16,282 nucleotides of DNA from NCBI GenBank assembly GCA_016802295.1, contig JAESIW010000138.1, positions 4,200,610 to 4,216,891 on the forward strand, read 5' to 3'. Below, in pieces: positions 9,105 through 16,282 of the stretch. A program made the translations under genes and the position numbers. The stretch is from Brachionus rotundiformis (lineage: Eukaryota > Rotifera > Eurotatoria > Ploima > Brachionidae). How positions within the stretch are numbered: the stretch's first letter is position 1; each line of letters starts with the position of its first letter. Under the pieces are notes generated by a model that was not told the origin of the DNA, did no database searches, and was given only the letters and a program-made list of their open reading frames with translations.

Positions 9105-9579
9105 TATTAAACAAAAAAATATTATATCAAATTATTTGATTAAACTGTTTAAGAAGAATTTTGACTAAGATAGTTAATATCTAAACAAAAAAAAAATATA
9201 AAATTTTTAAAAGTTTTGCAGAACAAAATTATAACAAAAAATTATCCTTTAACTTGGAGTTAAGAAATTCTGGAATGGATCTTAGTCCTCCCTTTCAGTC
9301 GCATATCCGATTTACTTTTAAAAAAAAGCATAAGCATAAATTTAGAATCAAATTAAATATTCTTGATAAAAAAATAAATAAAATAGACTAGTTTTAATTT
9401 AATTAACGAATTGAATGTAATATTTGATGGATTAATTTCTTATAGCTGATAGAATTATCAAAACTTCTCTTGAAATGATAAATTTTCAAAAATTATCCAA
9501 AACTTATAAATTATTTATTAACAAAAAAATTATAAATTGATTTAGTTTTTCATTTGGAAATTAAAACTACTCAAATCTA

Positions 9580-9585
9580 TTTATT
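9580..9585 (-). terminator. Poly(A) signal of PAPSS
   Basis: AATAAA on the minus strand about 50 nt beyond the PAPSS stop codon. It is preceded by a short TGAT microsatellite in the 3' UTR. Confidence 0.45.
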
Positions 9586-9634
9586 AAACGTTTAAAAAAA
9601 ACAATCATATCATGATAAATAATCAATCAATCAA

Positions 9635-11772
9635 TCATTTTTGATTAAGGCTTTTGTAATAACCAGCCAGAATATCCCAGGCTTTTCGGACCATAAATCC
9701 ATTAGGCGGCAAATCACCTTCTCTGGCCAGTTTTCTCATCTTGGTACCTGAAATAAATTCAAAATTGGACGCATTGCTTGGATCAAAGTAGTCCATTTGA
9801 TTCAAAGTCTTGTTATAAGCAGCTACTTTGAATGGAACAATTTTCAAATCTTCCAAACCAGGTGCCATTTGAAGCACTCTGCTACCATGAGTTGGATCGT
9901 AAAGATCAACTTTGGTGTCTGGATGAGGCATTCCCGCCGGATCTCGTCCTACTATATAAAAGTTTGCACCTGCATTCATTCGAGTCTTGGCGTGCCATTG
10001 GACTTCAGTTGGTCCTGCGTACATCATTGGTGATGGAAATATTGCCATTATTGTCGAATTGGCGTCCAAATAGTTTCCATCTTCTAAAACAGCCTTATGC
10101 TGTTCGATCCTCACATGCAGTGGTGCATCATCATCTTTAGTCCATCCTCCCAAAGGATGCAGCAACAAGACCGGATTTTTGTATCCTTTGTTGACCAAAA
10201 ATTTCCTCGTATCTCTCATCAATAAAGCATGACCATTGTGAATAGGATTTCTCAATTGGAATGCAAAAATGGCATCTGCTTTTATTTCTTGGAATTTTTC
10301 ATTCAATTCAAAAGGAGTGAAGCGATACTCGTCTAGGCCGTCCTCCCATCGAACCCTCTCAAAAACATGCAAATCGCCTCCAATTAACCAGTCTCCACAC
10401 TCTTCAAAAATGTACTTTTGATATGGATGTCTTGGATTTACCAAACCGAATTGTCTGGCACATCTTTCCTCTTTACGGTGGGGAAAAAGTGTTATATTGG
10501 TCATGAAACCAACCAATTTATCATTAAAATTGAGTGCCACTTCTTTTCTACCAGAAATGTTTTGTTTATCTGTCTCAGAACAACTAAGTACAATTGGAAT
10601 TGATTGGTTATATACTTTATTGTTTTGTTTGATACAATTAAAATGCAGTGTTTGTAAGTACTGGTCTTCATTCATGAATCTCTTTAATGGATGAGCCCAA
10701 CCTTCGCTAAGCACTTGAAGCCATTGCATTTCTATTCGATTGATGCTCAATTGGTAAAAATTGGAACACTCTGACTTGAGTTGCGCACAATTTTCAGGCT
10801 TTACAAACAATTCTCTTTGCTTAAGGTCATCTTTTTCATTTAATTGACTAAGTATCTGATTTTGATCTAGGTAATTAATTATTTTCTCCACACATTCCGA
10901 GATGGTGAATTTGGAAGTTTCCAAAACTATCTCGGGCGAAGCTGGCTCCTCATATTTTGAATGAATGGCCGTAAAGTCTAAATTTTTATCTATTAGTGAA
11001 TAATTTTCTTAAATATTTTCTAATTAGTTACCTTTGATTAAACCTGATCTTGCTTTTTTGTACAAACCTTTGACGTCTCTTTGTTCGCAGACTTCCAACG
11101 GAGCCTTGACGTATACTTCTACAAAAGGCAATTCAGACTTTTGGTGTATTTCTCTAACTCTCTGACGATCCTATTTTAAATAAAATTTATTTTTTAAAAA
11201 TTTTTGTTTTTGGTTTTTATTTTATAATTTTATTTTTCAACAATTATTTCTTATTTTATCAATTTTTGTCTACAATTTCAATATGGTAAAATAAAAAAAA
11301 ATGAAATTACCGCATTAAATGGACTGATAAATGAAGAAAGACAGACGATGCCTGAGTCAGCAAAAAGCTTGGAAACTTCACCAATTCTTCGAATGTTTTC
11401 AGTCCTATCCTCTGGGCTAAAACCAAGATTTGAATTTAGACCGTGTCGAATGTTATCCCCATCCAAAGTATAAGTAGAAATGAAGCGAGTCTTTACCAAG
11501 TACTCCTCAAGCGCAAACGAAAGGGTTGTTTTGCCTGAGCAAGATAAGCCGGTAAACCAAATGGTACAACCGTTCTGTGCTCGTGATGAAAAAGTTCCCA
11601 AACGATCTGATTTTGAAATGGTAGATTTTTGGTAAGTTATGTTGGTGGCCACTTGACTATTCTGGTTCGAATTGCTGATACTCATCTCAGGATTGCTTTT
11701 AACTATTAATAAATTAGGATTAGTTCCATTTAGTTTTATACGCTTGGCTTCTGTCATTTCAAAATAATCCAT
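9635..11772 (-). CDS. PAPSS: Bifunctional PAPS synthase (APS kinase / ATP sulfurylase)
   Basis: Makes the sulfate donor PAPS in two steps: ATP sulfurylase turns ATP and sulfate into APS, and APS kinase phosphorylates APS. Three exons (11772-11311, 11170-11032, 10977-9635) with GT-AG introns of 140 and 54 bp encode about 647 residues, near the ~620 of animal PAPSS. The kinase is N-terminal: P-loop GLSCSGKTT at residues 75-83, DGDNIRHGL at 104-112, FISP at 148-151, then CEQRDVKGLYKKAR in exon 2. The sulfurylase has QLRNPIHNGH (441-450), GRDPAGMPHP (544-553), MAPGL (571-575) and ISGTKMRKLAREG near the end, so both active sites look intact. The first ~65 residues are variable, with the basic KRIKL patch seen in PAPSS N-termini. 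A second in-frame Met (residue 6) could also initiate. An alternative acceptor 12 nt upstream would add four residues. Head-to-head with DDX20. Confidence 0.95.
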
Positions 11773-12806
11773 TTATTTGAAATAAATTTATATATTTTAT
11801 TTTATATTAGGATTATTTTGAAATAATTATTTGTTATACTCAGAACAAAAATTAATTTATTTCTGCTGAATTCTCTTAATTTTCTGTCAAAATTTATATT
11901 TAAATAAAATTTTTTAATAAAATCTAATAAAAAATAATTACAACCAAACACGTTAGCCTATATTTCATAAAATCAAAAATCTTTCGAAAATAATGAAAAT
12001 TGCCTAATAACATAAAAATTTAAACTATCGTAAAATTGAATAACATTTTATTTTTTCTATAAAACAACCTAAAGAATTATTTATAGTCTGATTTTAAAGC
12101 TATTAAAATTCATTTAATGAAACTTATTTAAACAATATGAAATCAAAATTGTTTATTAGGCAAACTTAAGTGCAACGTTGGCACTTAATTTCACAGATGG
12201 TTGATTCTTTAAATTGCTACGTGTAATTTTTGCTCTTTGGCTCAGTTTTTACGAGAGCGTAGATCAAATCTTAATCAACCACCTCAATTTTTCATTATGG
12301 TAAAAAATACCTAATAAATAAATAAATTGAATTAAAGAAAAAAATTTGCAAAATTTATTTGTCACAATTCGAGTTAAAAATACTTTTACAAGAATTATGC
12401 CTTCAAAATAATTTTTTTTTTAAAAATTAATTATTTTAATTTATTCTCTGGACTTAAGGAAAAATATTAAGAAAATGTTCTAAAAAAACTTGATTTTCTG
12501 ATGCATATCGAATTTTTATCAATACTTTCCATATAGACATATTTTTACATGTTTTTGATAGTATTTTAAAAAAATATAAATTTAATTTAATGCTTCTTTA
12601 AATTTAATAAAGAAAAGTTCAAAATAAATTCTAAATATTCATGATTTGTGAACAAACATAATTAATTTAATCGAAAAAGACAACAATAAAAATTCACTTG
12701 ACTCTGGTAAAATTTTAAAACTTTTATACAATTTGTTTAAAGTTTTTTAAAAAATTATCATAAAAAATTTAAAAAAAAAACTTAAATTTATTCAATTAAA
12801 ACAAAA
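11773..12806. promoter_or_regulatory. Divergent intergenic region between PAPSS and DDX20
   Basis: About 1.03 kb separates the two start codons, so both promoters must lie here. It is mostly AT-rich with no reading frame. The exception is a less AT-rich island at about 12160-12290 with several complementary segments. No X-box is seen. Confidence 0.5.
12166..12281. other. Island of hairpin-forming sequence (possible structured RNA or regulatory element)
   Basis: TTAAGTGC (12166-12173) and GCACTTAA (12181-12188) form a perfect 8-bp stem around the 7-nt loop AACGTTG. Just beyond, TGGTTGATT (12198-12206) pairs with AATCAACCA (12273-12281), enclosing CTAC/GTAG (12217-12220 with 12259-12262) and GCTCT/AGAGC (12232-12236 with 12254-12258). 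An Sm-site-like AATTTTTG lies at 12225-12232. I cannot match it to a known snRNA, snoRNA or spliced leader RNA. Confidence 0.3.
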
Positions 12807-14732
12807 ATGAAAGAGCCTGTTGACTTAAGTTTAAAAATAAGAACCAAAGATATCGAACTTGATGAAAATGTAACCTTTGAGGATTTAATGCTGTCTAAAC
12901 CGGTCCTGAATGGTCTTAAGCAAGCTGGATTCTTGAAGCCGTCTCCCATTCAGCTAAAGGCCATTCCGATTGGAAAACTAGGTCTGGACTTGATTGTTCA
13001 GGCAAAATCAGGAACTGGGAAAACATGTGTTTTTTCTATTTTGTCTCTTGAGCACATTCTGGCCTCAAAATCTAAATCTCTCCAAGTTCTGGTGATCGCA
13101 CCAACAAGAGAGGTGGCCATTCAAATATCGGACTGCTTTAAAGCTATAGGCCATAACTTTGCAAAATGTCAAGCTTTTATTGGTGGTCAGTCAATCAACC
13201 AGGACAAAACTAAGCTGAAAAACTGCCAAATTGCCATTGGCACTCCTGGCCGCATCCTTCATCTGATTGATCAAAATTTACTAAATACATCTAACATACG
13301 CTTGTTTATTCTGGATGAAGCAGATAAACTTCTTGAACCAGAATTTCAAGATTCAATTAAGTAAAAAAAAATTTTGTTTAAAAACTTTTCCAAAATGTTC
13401 ATACAATTTTATAAAACCAATAGTCTAATTTATTCCAAACTACCTTTGAACAAACAAATGATTTTCTTGTCGGCTACATATCCGTCTTTTATGGCATCAT
13501 ATGCAACCCGGTACATGCGATCACCAACATATGTCCGACTGAATATAGTTGATCCAAGTCTCAGAGGAATCAAACAATACTACAAGATAACTTCCTATTC
13601 AAAATTACCAAATAAATGTTTTGACACCAAAATAGATGAGTTGTGCAAAATTTTAAGTTGTGTCCAATTTCAACAAGCAATTATATTTGTTAATTACCAG
13701 CTAAAGTGATAGATAATTATCAATTTTTAATTTAAATATTAATTTTTTTTCAAGAGCTGAAAGCTTGTGCTCAAGTCTCAACCAACGAGGCTGGTACTCG
13801 ATTTACACATCAGGCCATATTGAACAAAATCAAAGAAACTTTGCCATGAATCAATTGAAACAGTTTAAATGCCGAATTCTGGTCTCCACCGATTTGGTAC
13901 TTTAGCCAAATTTTTAATTTAATTCTAGTTCTAAGTTAAAAAGACTGCCAGAGGAGTTGACGCCCAGAATGTTGATCTGGTAGTTTGTATGGATACACCA
14001 GGAGATCCTGAGACTTATTTGCACCGGATAGGAAGGGCCGGCCGATTTGGCTGTCAAGGTTTGGCCATTAGTTTTGTCACTGAGGGGGAAGAATCAGCCA
14101 AATTCGATGAGATAATCGACACCTATAATCTGAGCATTTCACAATACAATGGTATTAAAAATAAAATTAAGTTTTTTATTATTTATTTTTTTAAAGATAA
14201 TTTGGATGATATTGTTTTGGTTAAAAACATAAAAAATGAACAGACACGTAAAGACGATGTCACCATTGAAAAAGCTCAGTTATCTAAAGAACAGCTTGAT
14301 TTCTCTCTCTTTGAATATGAAAAAAGCAAAAGTGCTAGACATGTTGGTAAACAGGTACCTAAGCAGAGAGCAAAACAACCTGTAGTATCCATTGAAAAGA
14401 TTCAAGACCTTTTGAAAAAATGTGATCTGAATATTGAAAGTGAAATGAATACTTTGTATAATTCAAAAAAGATAAAACTTGATAATTTTAATCAAATGTA
14501 TTCAAACTTGATGGAAAAAATGAAAAGTCTCACCATCCAGACTACACAACATTTGCCAGAAAAAGAAACAATAGCTGAACCCGTCAGTCTTAATGAATTG
14601 TATAAATGGGAAGAAGTGAAACCGGAAAGCACTCAGCCCGCTTTGTCGACTCAAGCTGAGAACAATTATAGTTTTTATGATTTTTATGCTTATTATTACC
14701 AGTATTATTTTAATAAATATTTAAATTCTTAG
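12807..14732 (+). CDS. DDX20: DEAD-box helicase DDX20 / Gemin3
   Basis: Gemin3 is an RNA-helicase-family member of the SMN complex, which loads Sm proteins onto snRNAs. Five exons (12807-13360, 13424-13705, 13755-13896, 13944-14151, 14197-14732) with GT-AG introns of 63, 49, 47 and 45 bp encode 573 residues. Motifs in order: Q motif GFLKPSPIQLKAIP (41-54), Walker A AKSGTGKT (66-73), PTREVA (99-104), TPGR (146-149), DEAD (170-173), SAT (201-203), TARGVD (327-332), HRIGRAGR (353-360). SRPVL-like and GLDLIVQAKSGTGKTCVFS stretches and the IKQYYK segment are typical of DDX20 rather than other DEAD-box proteins. The tail is much shorter than in human (824 residues) but ends in a Tyr-rich stretch (YAYYYQYYF) resembling the human Tyr-rich C-terminus. 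The last intron is 45 nt with no stop, so retention would keep the frame; its AT-rich content and adjacent splice sites favour removal. Confidence 0.9.
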
Positions 14733-14738
14733 AAATAT

Positions 14739-14744
14739 TTTATT
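14739..14744 (-). terminator. Poly(A) signal of DNAL4
   Basis: AATAAA on the minus strand 25-30 nt beyond the DNAL4 stop and only 6 nt from the DDX20 stop codon. Cleavage would fall inside the antisense of the DDX20 last exon. Confidence 0.5.
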
Positions 14745-14768
14745 TAAAAAAAATAAGATTAATTTTTT

Positions 14769-15200
14769 TCAAGCACATTTCCACAACAGTATTGCCTGAC
14801 TTCCGCCGAAAAACATGTATAATAAATTTTTTACTTCATGGGTTATTTCAAAGCCGAAGCCTTCGCCAACTACGACGTGCCAAGCCGGACCGAATTTTTT
14901 GTCTAGTGTTTCTTTGATCATTCTAGCTGCTCCCTAACAACCAAGATAAAATTTAAAACAAAAATTGCTATCATTTATTTTTACTTATCTTACCTCGTTA
15001 TTACTCGAAAACTTTTCACAAGCTGTTACACACAATTCCATAGCTTCGGTTCTCATTTCTTCATGCATGTCGCTATTCTAAACATATTTTTTAAAATTAT
15101 TATTTTTTTTTTAATCAAAAAAGTATACTCTAATTAATGGATAAGTGTGACGCTTGGAAGTGTCTTCTTTTTGCTGGGATTCATTTTCTTGCTGCTCCAT
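14769..15200 (-). CDS. DNAL4: Axonemal dynein light chain 4 (LC8 family)
   Basis: A light chain of ciliary outer-arm dynein. Three exons (15200-15129, 15077-14994, 14933-14769) with GT-AG introns of 51 and 60 bp, all phase 0, encode 106 residues; human DNAL4 has 105. After a Gln/Glu-rich lead come KRHTYPLIR, then SDMHEEMRTEAMELCVTACE, KFSSNNE, AARMIKETLDKKFG, WHVVVGEGFGFEITHE, and YMFFGGSQAILLWKC at the end. These are the LC8-fold landmarks in the DNAL4 version, which has TACEKF and LWKC where generic LC8 differs. The start ATG is the first in frame and gives the expected length. DDX20 converges on it with 36 bp between stops. A full X-box lies 102 bp upstream, which fits RFX control of ciliary genes. 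Confidence 0.95.
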
Positions 15201-15302
15201 TGCCTGATTATTCAGTTACCAAAAATAAATAAAGAAAGAAAAATTTTAATCCAATTTTAACTAAAGTTTACAAGTTTGTTAAAACCGATTTTGAATATTT
15301 GA
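15201..15302 (-). other. Short upstream region of DNAL4
   Basis: AT-rich 5' flank between the DNAL4 start codon and its X-box. No gene or other motif seen. Confidence 0.5.
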
Positions 15303-15316
15303 GTTGCCATGACAAC
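15303..15316. promoter_or_regulatory. X-box (RFX site) upstream of DNAL4
   Basis: GTTGCCATGACAAC matches the RFX X-box pattern RYYNYY-WW-RRNRAC at all 14 positions. It sits 102 bp before the start codon of a ciliary dynein subunit, inside the usual window for X-boxes of ciliary genes. Confidence 0.8.
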
Positions 15317-15354
15317 ATGATTTAACAAGACTAAAATTCTGTCTTGGAAAATTG

Positions 15355-15371
15355 TCACATCAGTGATGTGA
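15355..15371. promoter_or_regulatory. 17-bp perfect palindrome beside the DNAL4 X-box
   Basis: TCACATCAGTGATGTGA is a perfect palindrome around a central G (half-site TCACATCA), 39 bp beyond the X-box away from the gene. It shares CATCAGTGATGT with the motif at 5621-5637 near the SPATA6 X-box. A dimeric transcription factor site is inferred; the factor is unknown. Confidence 0.5.
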
Positions 15372-15441
15372 AAAAAAATTGTTTTGTTTAGGATTTACGA
15401 TAATTTACGGGAAAGAAAATCTAATTTTATTATTTAAAATA

Positions 15442-15495
15442 TTATTTGAGGAAGTCCTCAGGCCACTCAGAATGGATCATAGTCTTCTTTTTAGC
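15442..15495 (-). other. Candidate short terminal exon or LINE tail
   Basis: After a good acceptor (TTAAACGTTAG at 15506-15496) a 17-codon frame reads AKKKTMIHSEWPEDFLK and stops at TAA 15444-15442, with AATAAA-type sequence soon after. It can be joined in phase 0 to a GTAAAT donor at 15612 inside the LINE-derived frame upstream. A related peptide, KGRTKIHSRIS plus stop, occurs on the same strand near 9260-9295. It may be the shared 3' coding end of a LINE family or a separate last exon. Confidence 0.25.
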
Positions 15496-15567
15496 CTAAC
15501 GTTTAAAATATTGAATTAAATATTAAAAAAGGAGAAACTTTATGAATATATCAGAGCACAAAAATGA

Positions 15568-16282
15568 TTATAGCAGGATAAAACAATATAAATTTAAGGT
15601 TATACGATTTACTAGATAATAGTTTTTTTTTAAATTTTCAAATAAGTTGTTGAACTTTTTGTTTGGAACAGGAGTGTTTGTCAGGTAGTTATTTAAATCT
15701 TCTAATAGTTGCTGGTGATCCACTCGTTTTTGTAGGAATTTATTTAACAGTAGTTCAGATCTAGTTGATATCATGCCAATATTAAGACTCTTATGGATGG
15801 TATTGATCTTCGTTTTCAATTTATTTGAAGAATTTGATATGCCTGAGTATTTTTTTTTGCATTTATGGTGCATCATTGATAATTTTTTGAGTTGAACTTG
15901 AAAGTGGAATGAATAAGTAGTCAATTTGAGATCAAATATAATTTCTAGATATTATTTTGCATAAAAAAATAGAGTTGTAAAGTTTTAGACCTTTTATCTT
16001 ACGAATTAAGTTAATTTTAGGCATAACTTTAAAGTTGGAAACGGATCTAGTGGGAACTTTTGGTCACCGATAGATAAGTTAAGCTTATATTTTGATTCGT
16101 AATTTGATCTGTAGCCGACCGTAGTAAAAACGGTGTGAAAAGTTGTGAAAAGGTGTGAAAAGTTTTGTTGGTGTTGATTACAAGACCCCATCTTTCGCAA
16201 TAGTCTTTTATTCTGCAGATACATGAATTGATTTTTATTTCAATTTCTCTTAGAGATTTACTGGAGTCTTTTATTTATTTCC
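15568..16282 (-). mobile_element. Decayed LINE of a second type, 3' half, truncated by window end
   Basis: Minus-strand pieces in three frames follow the order of a LINE reverse transcriptase C-terminal half. DYCERWGLVINTNKT (16205-16161) is the conserved segment after the catalytic site. After a frame change come VGYRSNYESKYKLNLSIGDQ and PLDPFPT. Then, after an apparent deletion, KINLIRKIKGLKLYNSIF occurs near 16010, followed by SQIDYLFIPLSSSTQK interrupted by stops. Finally a long clean frame (15924-15568) carries LNIGMISTRSELLLNKFLQK and continues to the ORF end. Several frameshifts and stops mean it is inactive. It differs in sequence from the LINE remnant at 7569-8400, so two LINE lineages are present. 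Its 5' part lies beyond the window. Confidence 0.75.
16132..16161 (+). repeat. Three tandem 10-bp units within the LINE remnant
   Basis: GGTGTGAAAA, GTTGTGAAAA, GGTGTGAAAA in direct succession; the outer copies are identical. Two extra copies amount to 20 nt, which equals the frame offset between the reverse transcriptase pieces on either side. Confidence 0.7.

Larger units (their letters stand above)
8401..9634. other. Region between LINE remnant and PAPSS, no intact gene
   Basis: AT-rich, with scattered minus-strand coding-like pieces that may be 5' parts of the LINE remnant below 8400. Examples are a frame reading FNNTFELDID just before the GSVLGPL motif, a 42-codon ATG-initiated frame at 8976-9104, and a short C-terminal-like peptide, KGRTKIHSRIS plus stop, at about 9260-9295. 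Two copies of an AATCATAAATTT-like string occur between 8460 and 8520. An ATCA microsatellite near 9620-9637 lies in the PAPSS 3' UTR. Confidence 0.35.

Noticed and set aside
9797..10140. Two plus-strand frames
   Set aside because: Antisense shadows of the ATP sulfurylase exon of PAPSS.
10418..10694. Two further plus-strand frames
   Set aside because: Also antisense to the PAPSS exon; no conserved motif.
13374..13423. In-frame Met and upstream codons before DDX20 exon 2
   Set aside because: This is intron sequence; the splice at 13360/13424 restores the conserved helicase reading exactly.
15568..15924. 118-codon minus-strand frame as a novel gene
   Set aside because: Lies exactly where the C-terminal part of the adjacent LINE reverse transcriptase should be and continues it; it also lacks an ATG at its head.
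16006..16224. 72-codon minus-strand frame as a separate gene
   Set aside because: Its second half matches a LINE reverse transcriptase and its first half is an out-of-frame reading of the same element.
1..16282. CRISPR arrays, bacterial operons, tRNA or rRNA genes
   Set aside because: No spaced direct repeats, ribosome binding sites, cloverleaf or rRNA signatures; introns and gene families show an animal nuclear genome.

Overview
This is an AT-rich nuclear segment from an animal. Genes are compact with GT-AG introns of 45-70 bp (one of 140 bp), start codons sit in A-rich context, and decayed non-LTR retrotransposons lie between genes. The gene set points to a metazoan with motile cilia: a fused APS kinase/ATP sulfurylase (PAPSS), Gemin3/DDX20, SPATA6 and axonemal dynein light chain 4. 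The base composition, tiny introns and LINE types resemble a monogonont rotifer such as Brachionus. That is an inference from memory, not something the sequence proves.

Layout. 680-2110 (+): an intronless gene for a 476-residue protein built of four ~115-residue tandem repeats that I do not recognise. 2470-2703: a fold-back element with 77-bp arms and an 8-bp flanking duplication. 3377-3610 (-): an unrecognised coding-like remnant. 3831-5385 (-): SPATA6-like, two exons, with an X-box-like site 190 bp upstream. 5589-6889: no gene seen. 6898-7254: a second terminal-inverted-repeat element. 7569-8400 (-): remains of a LINE reverse transcriptase, possibly extending toward 9.3 kb. 9635-11772 (-): PAPSS, three exons. 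11773-12806: divergent intergenic region with a cluster of complementary segments. 12807-14732 (+): DDX20/Gemin3, five exons. 14769-15200 (-): DNAL4, three exons, convergent with DDX20 and only 36 bp from it, with a full X-box 102 bp upstream. 15568-16282 (-): 3' part of a second, different, frameshifted LINE running off the window.

The most interesting signal is regulatory. The two flagellar genes, about 10 kb apart, both carry an RFX-type X-box (14/14 and 13/14 match) and, 33-39 bp further upstream, a second palindromic motif sharing the 12-mer CATCAGTGATGT. PAPSS (sulfate activation) and DDX20 (SMN complex, snRNP assembly) are head-to-head housekeeping genes with no such module that I could see. 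The four-repeat protein and the two 8-bp-duplication inverted-repeat elements are the other candidates for undescribed biology.
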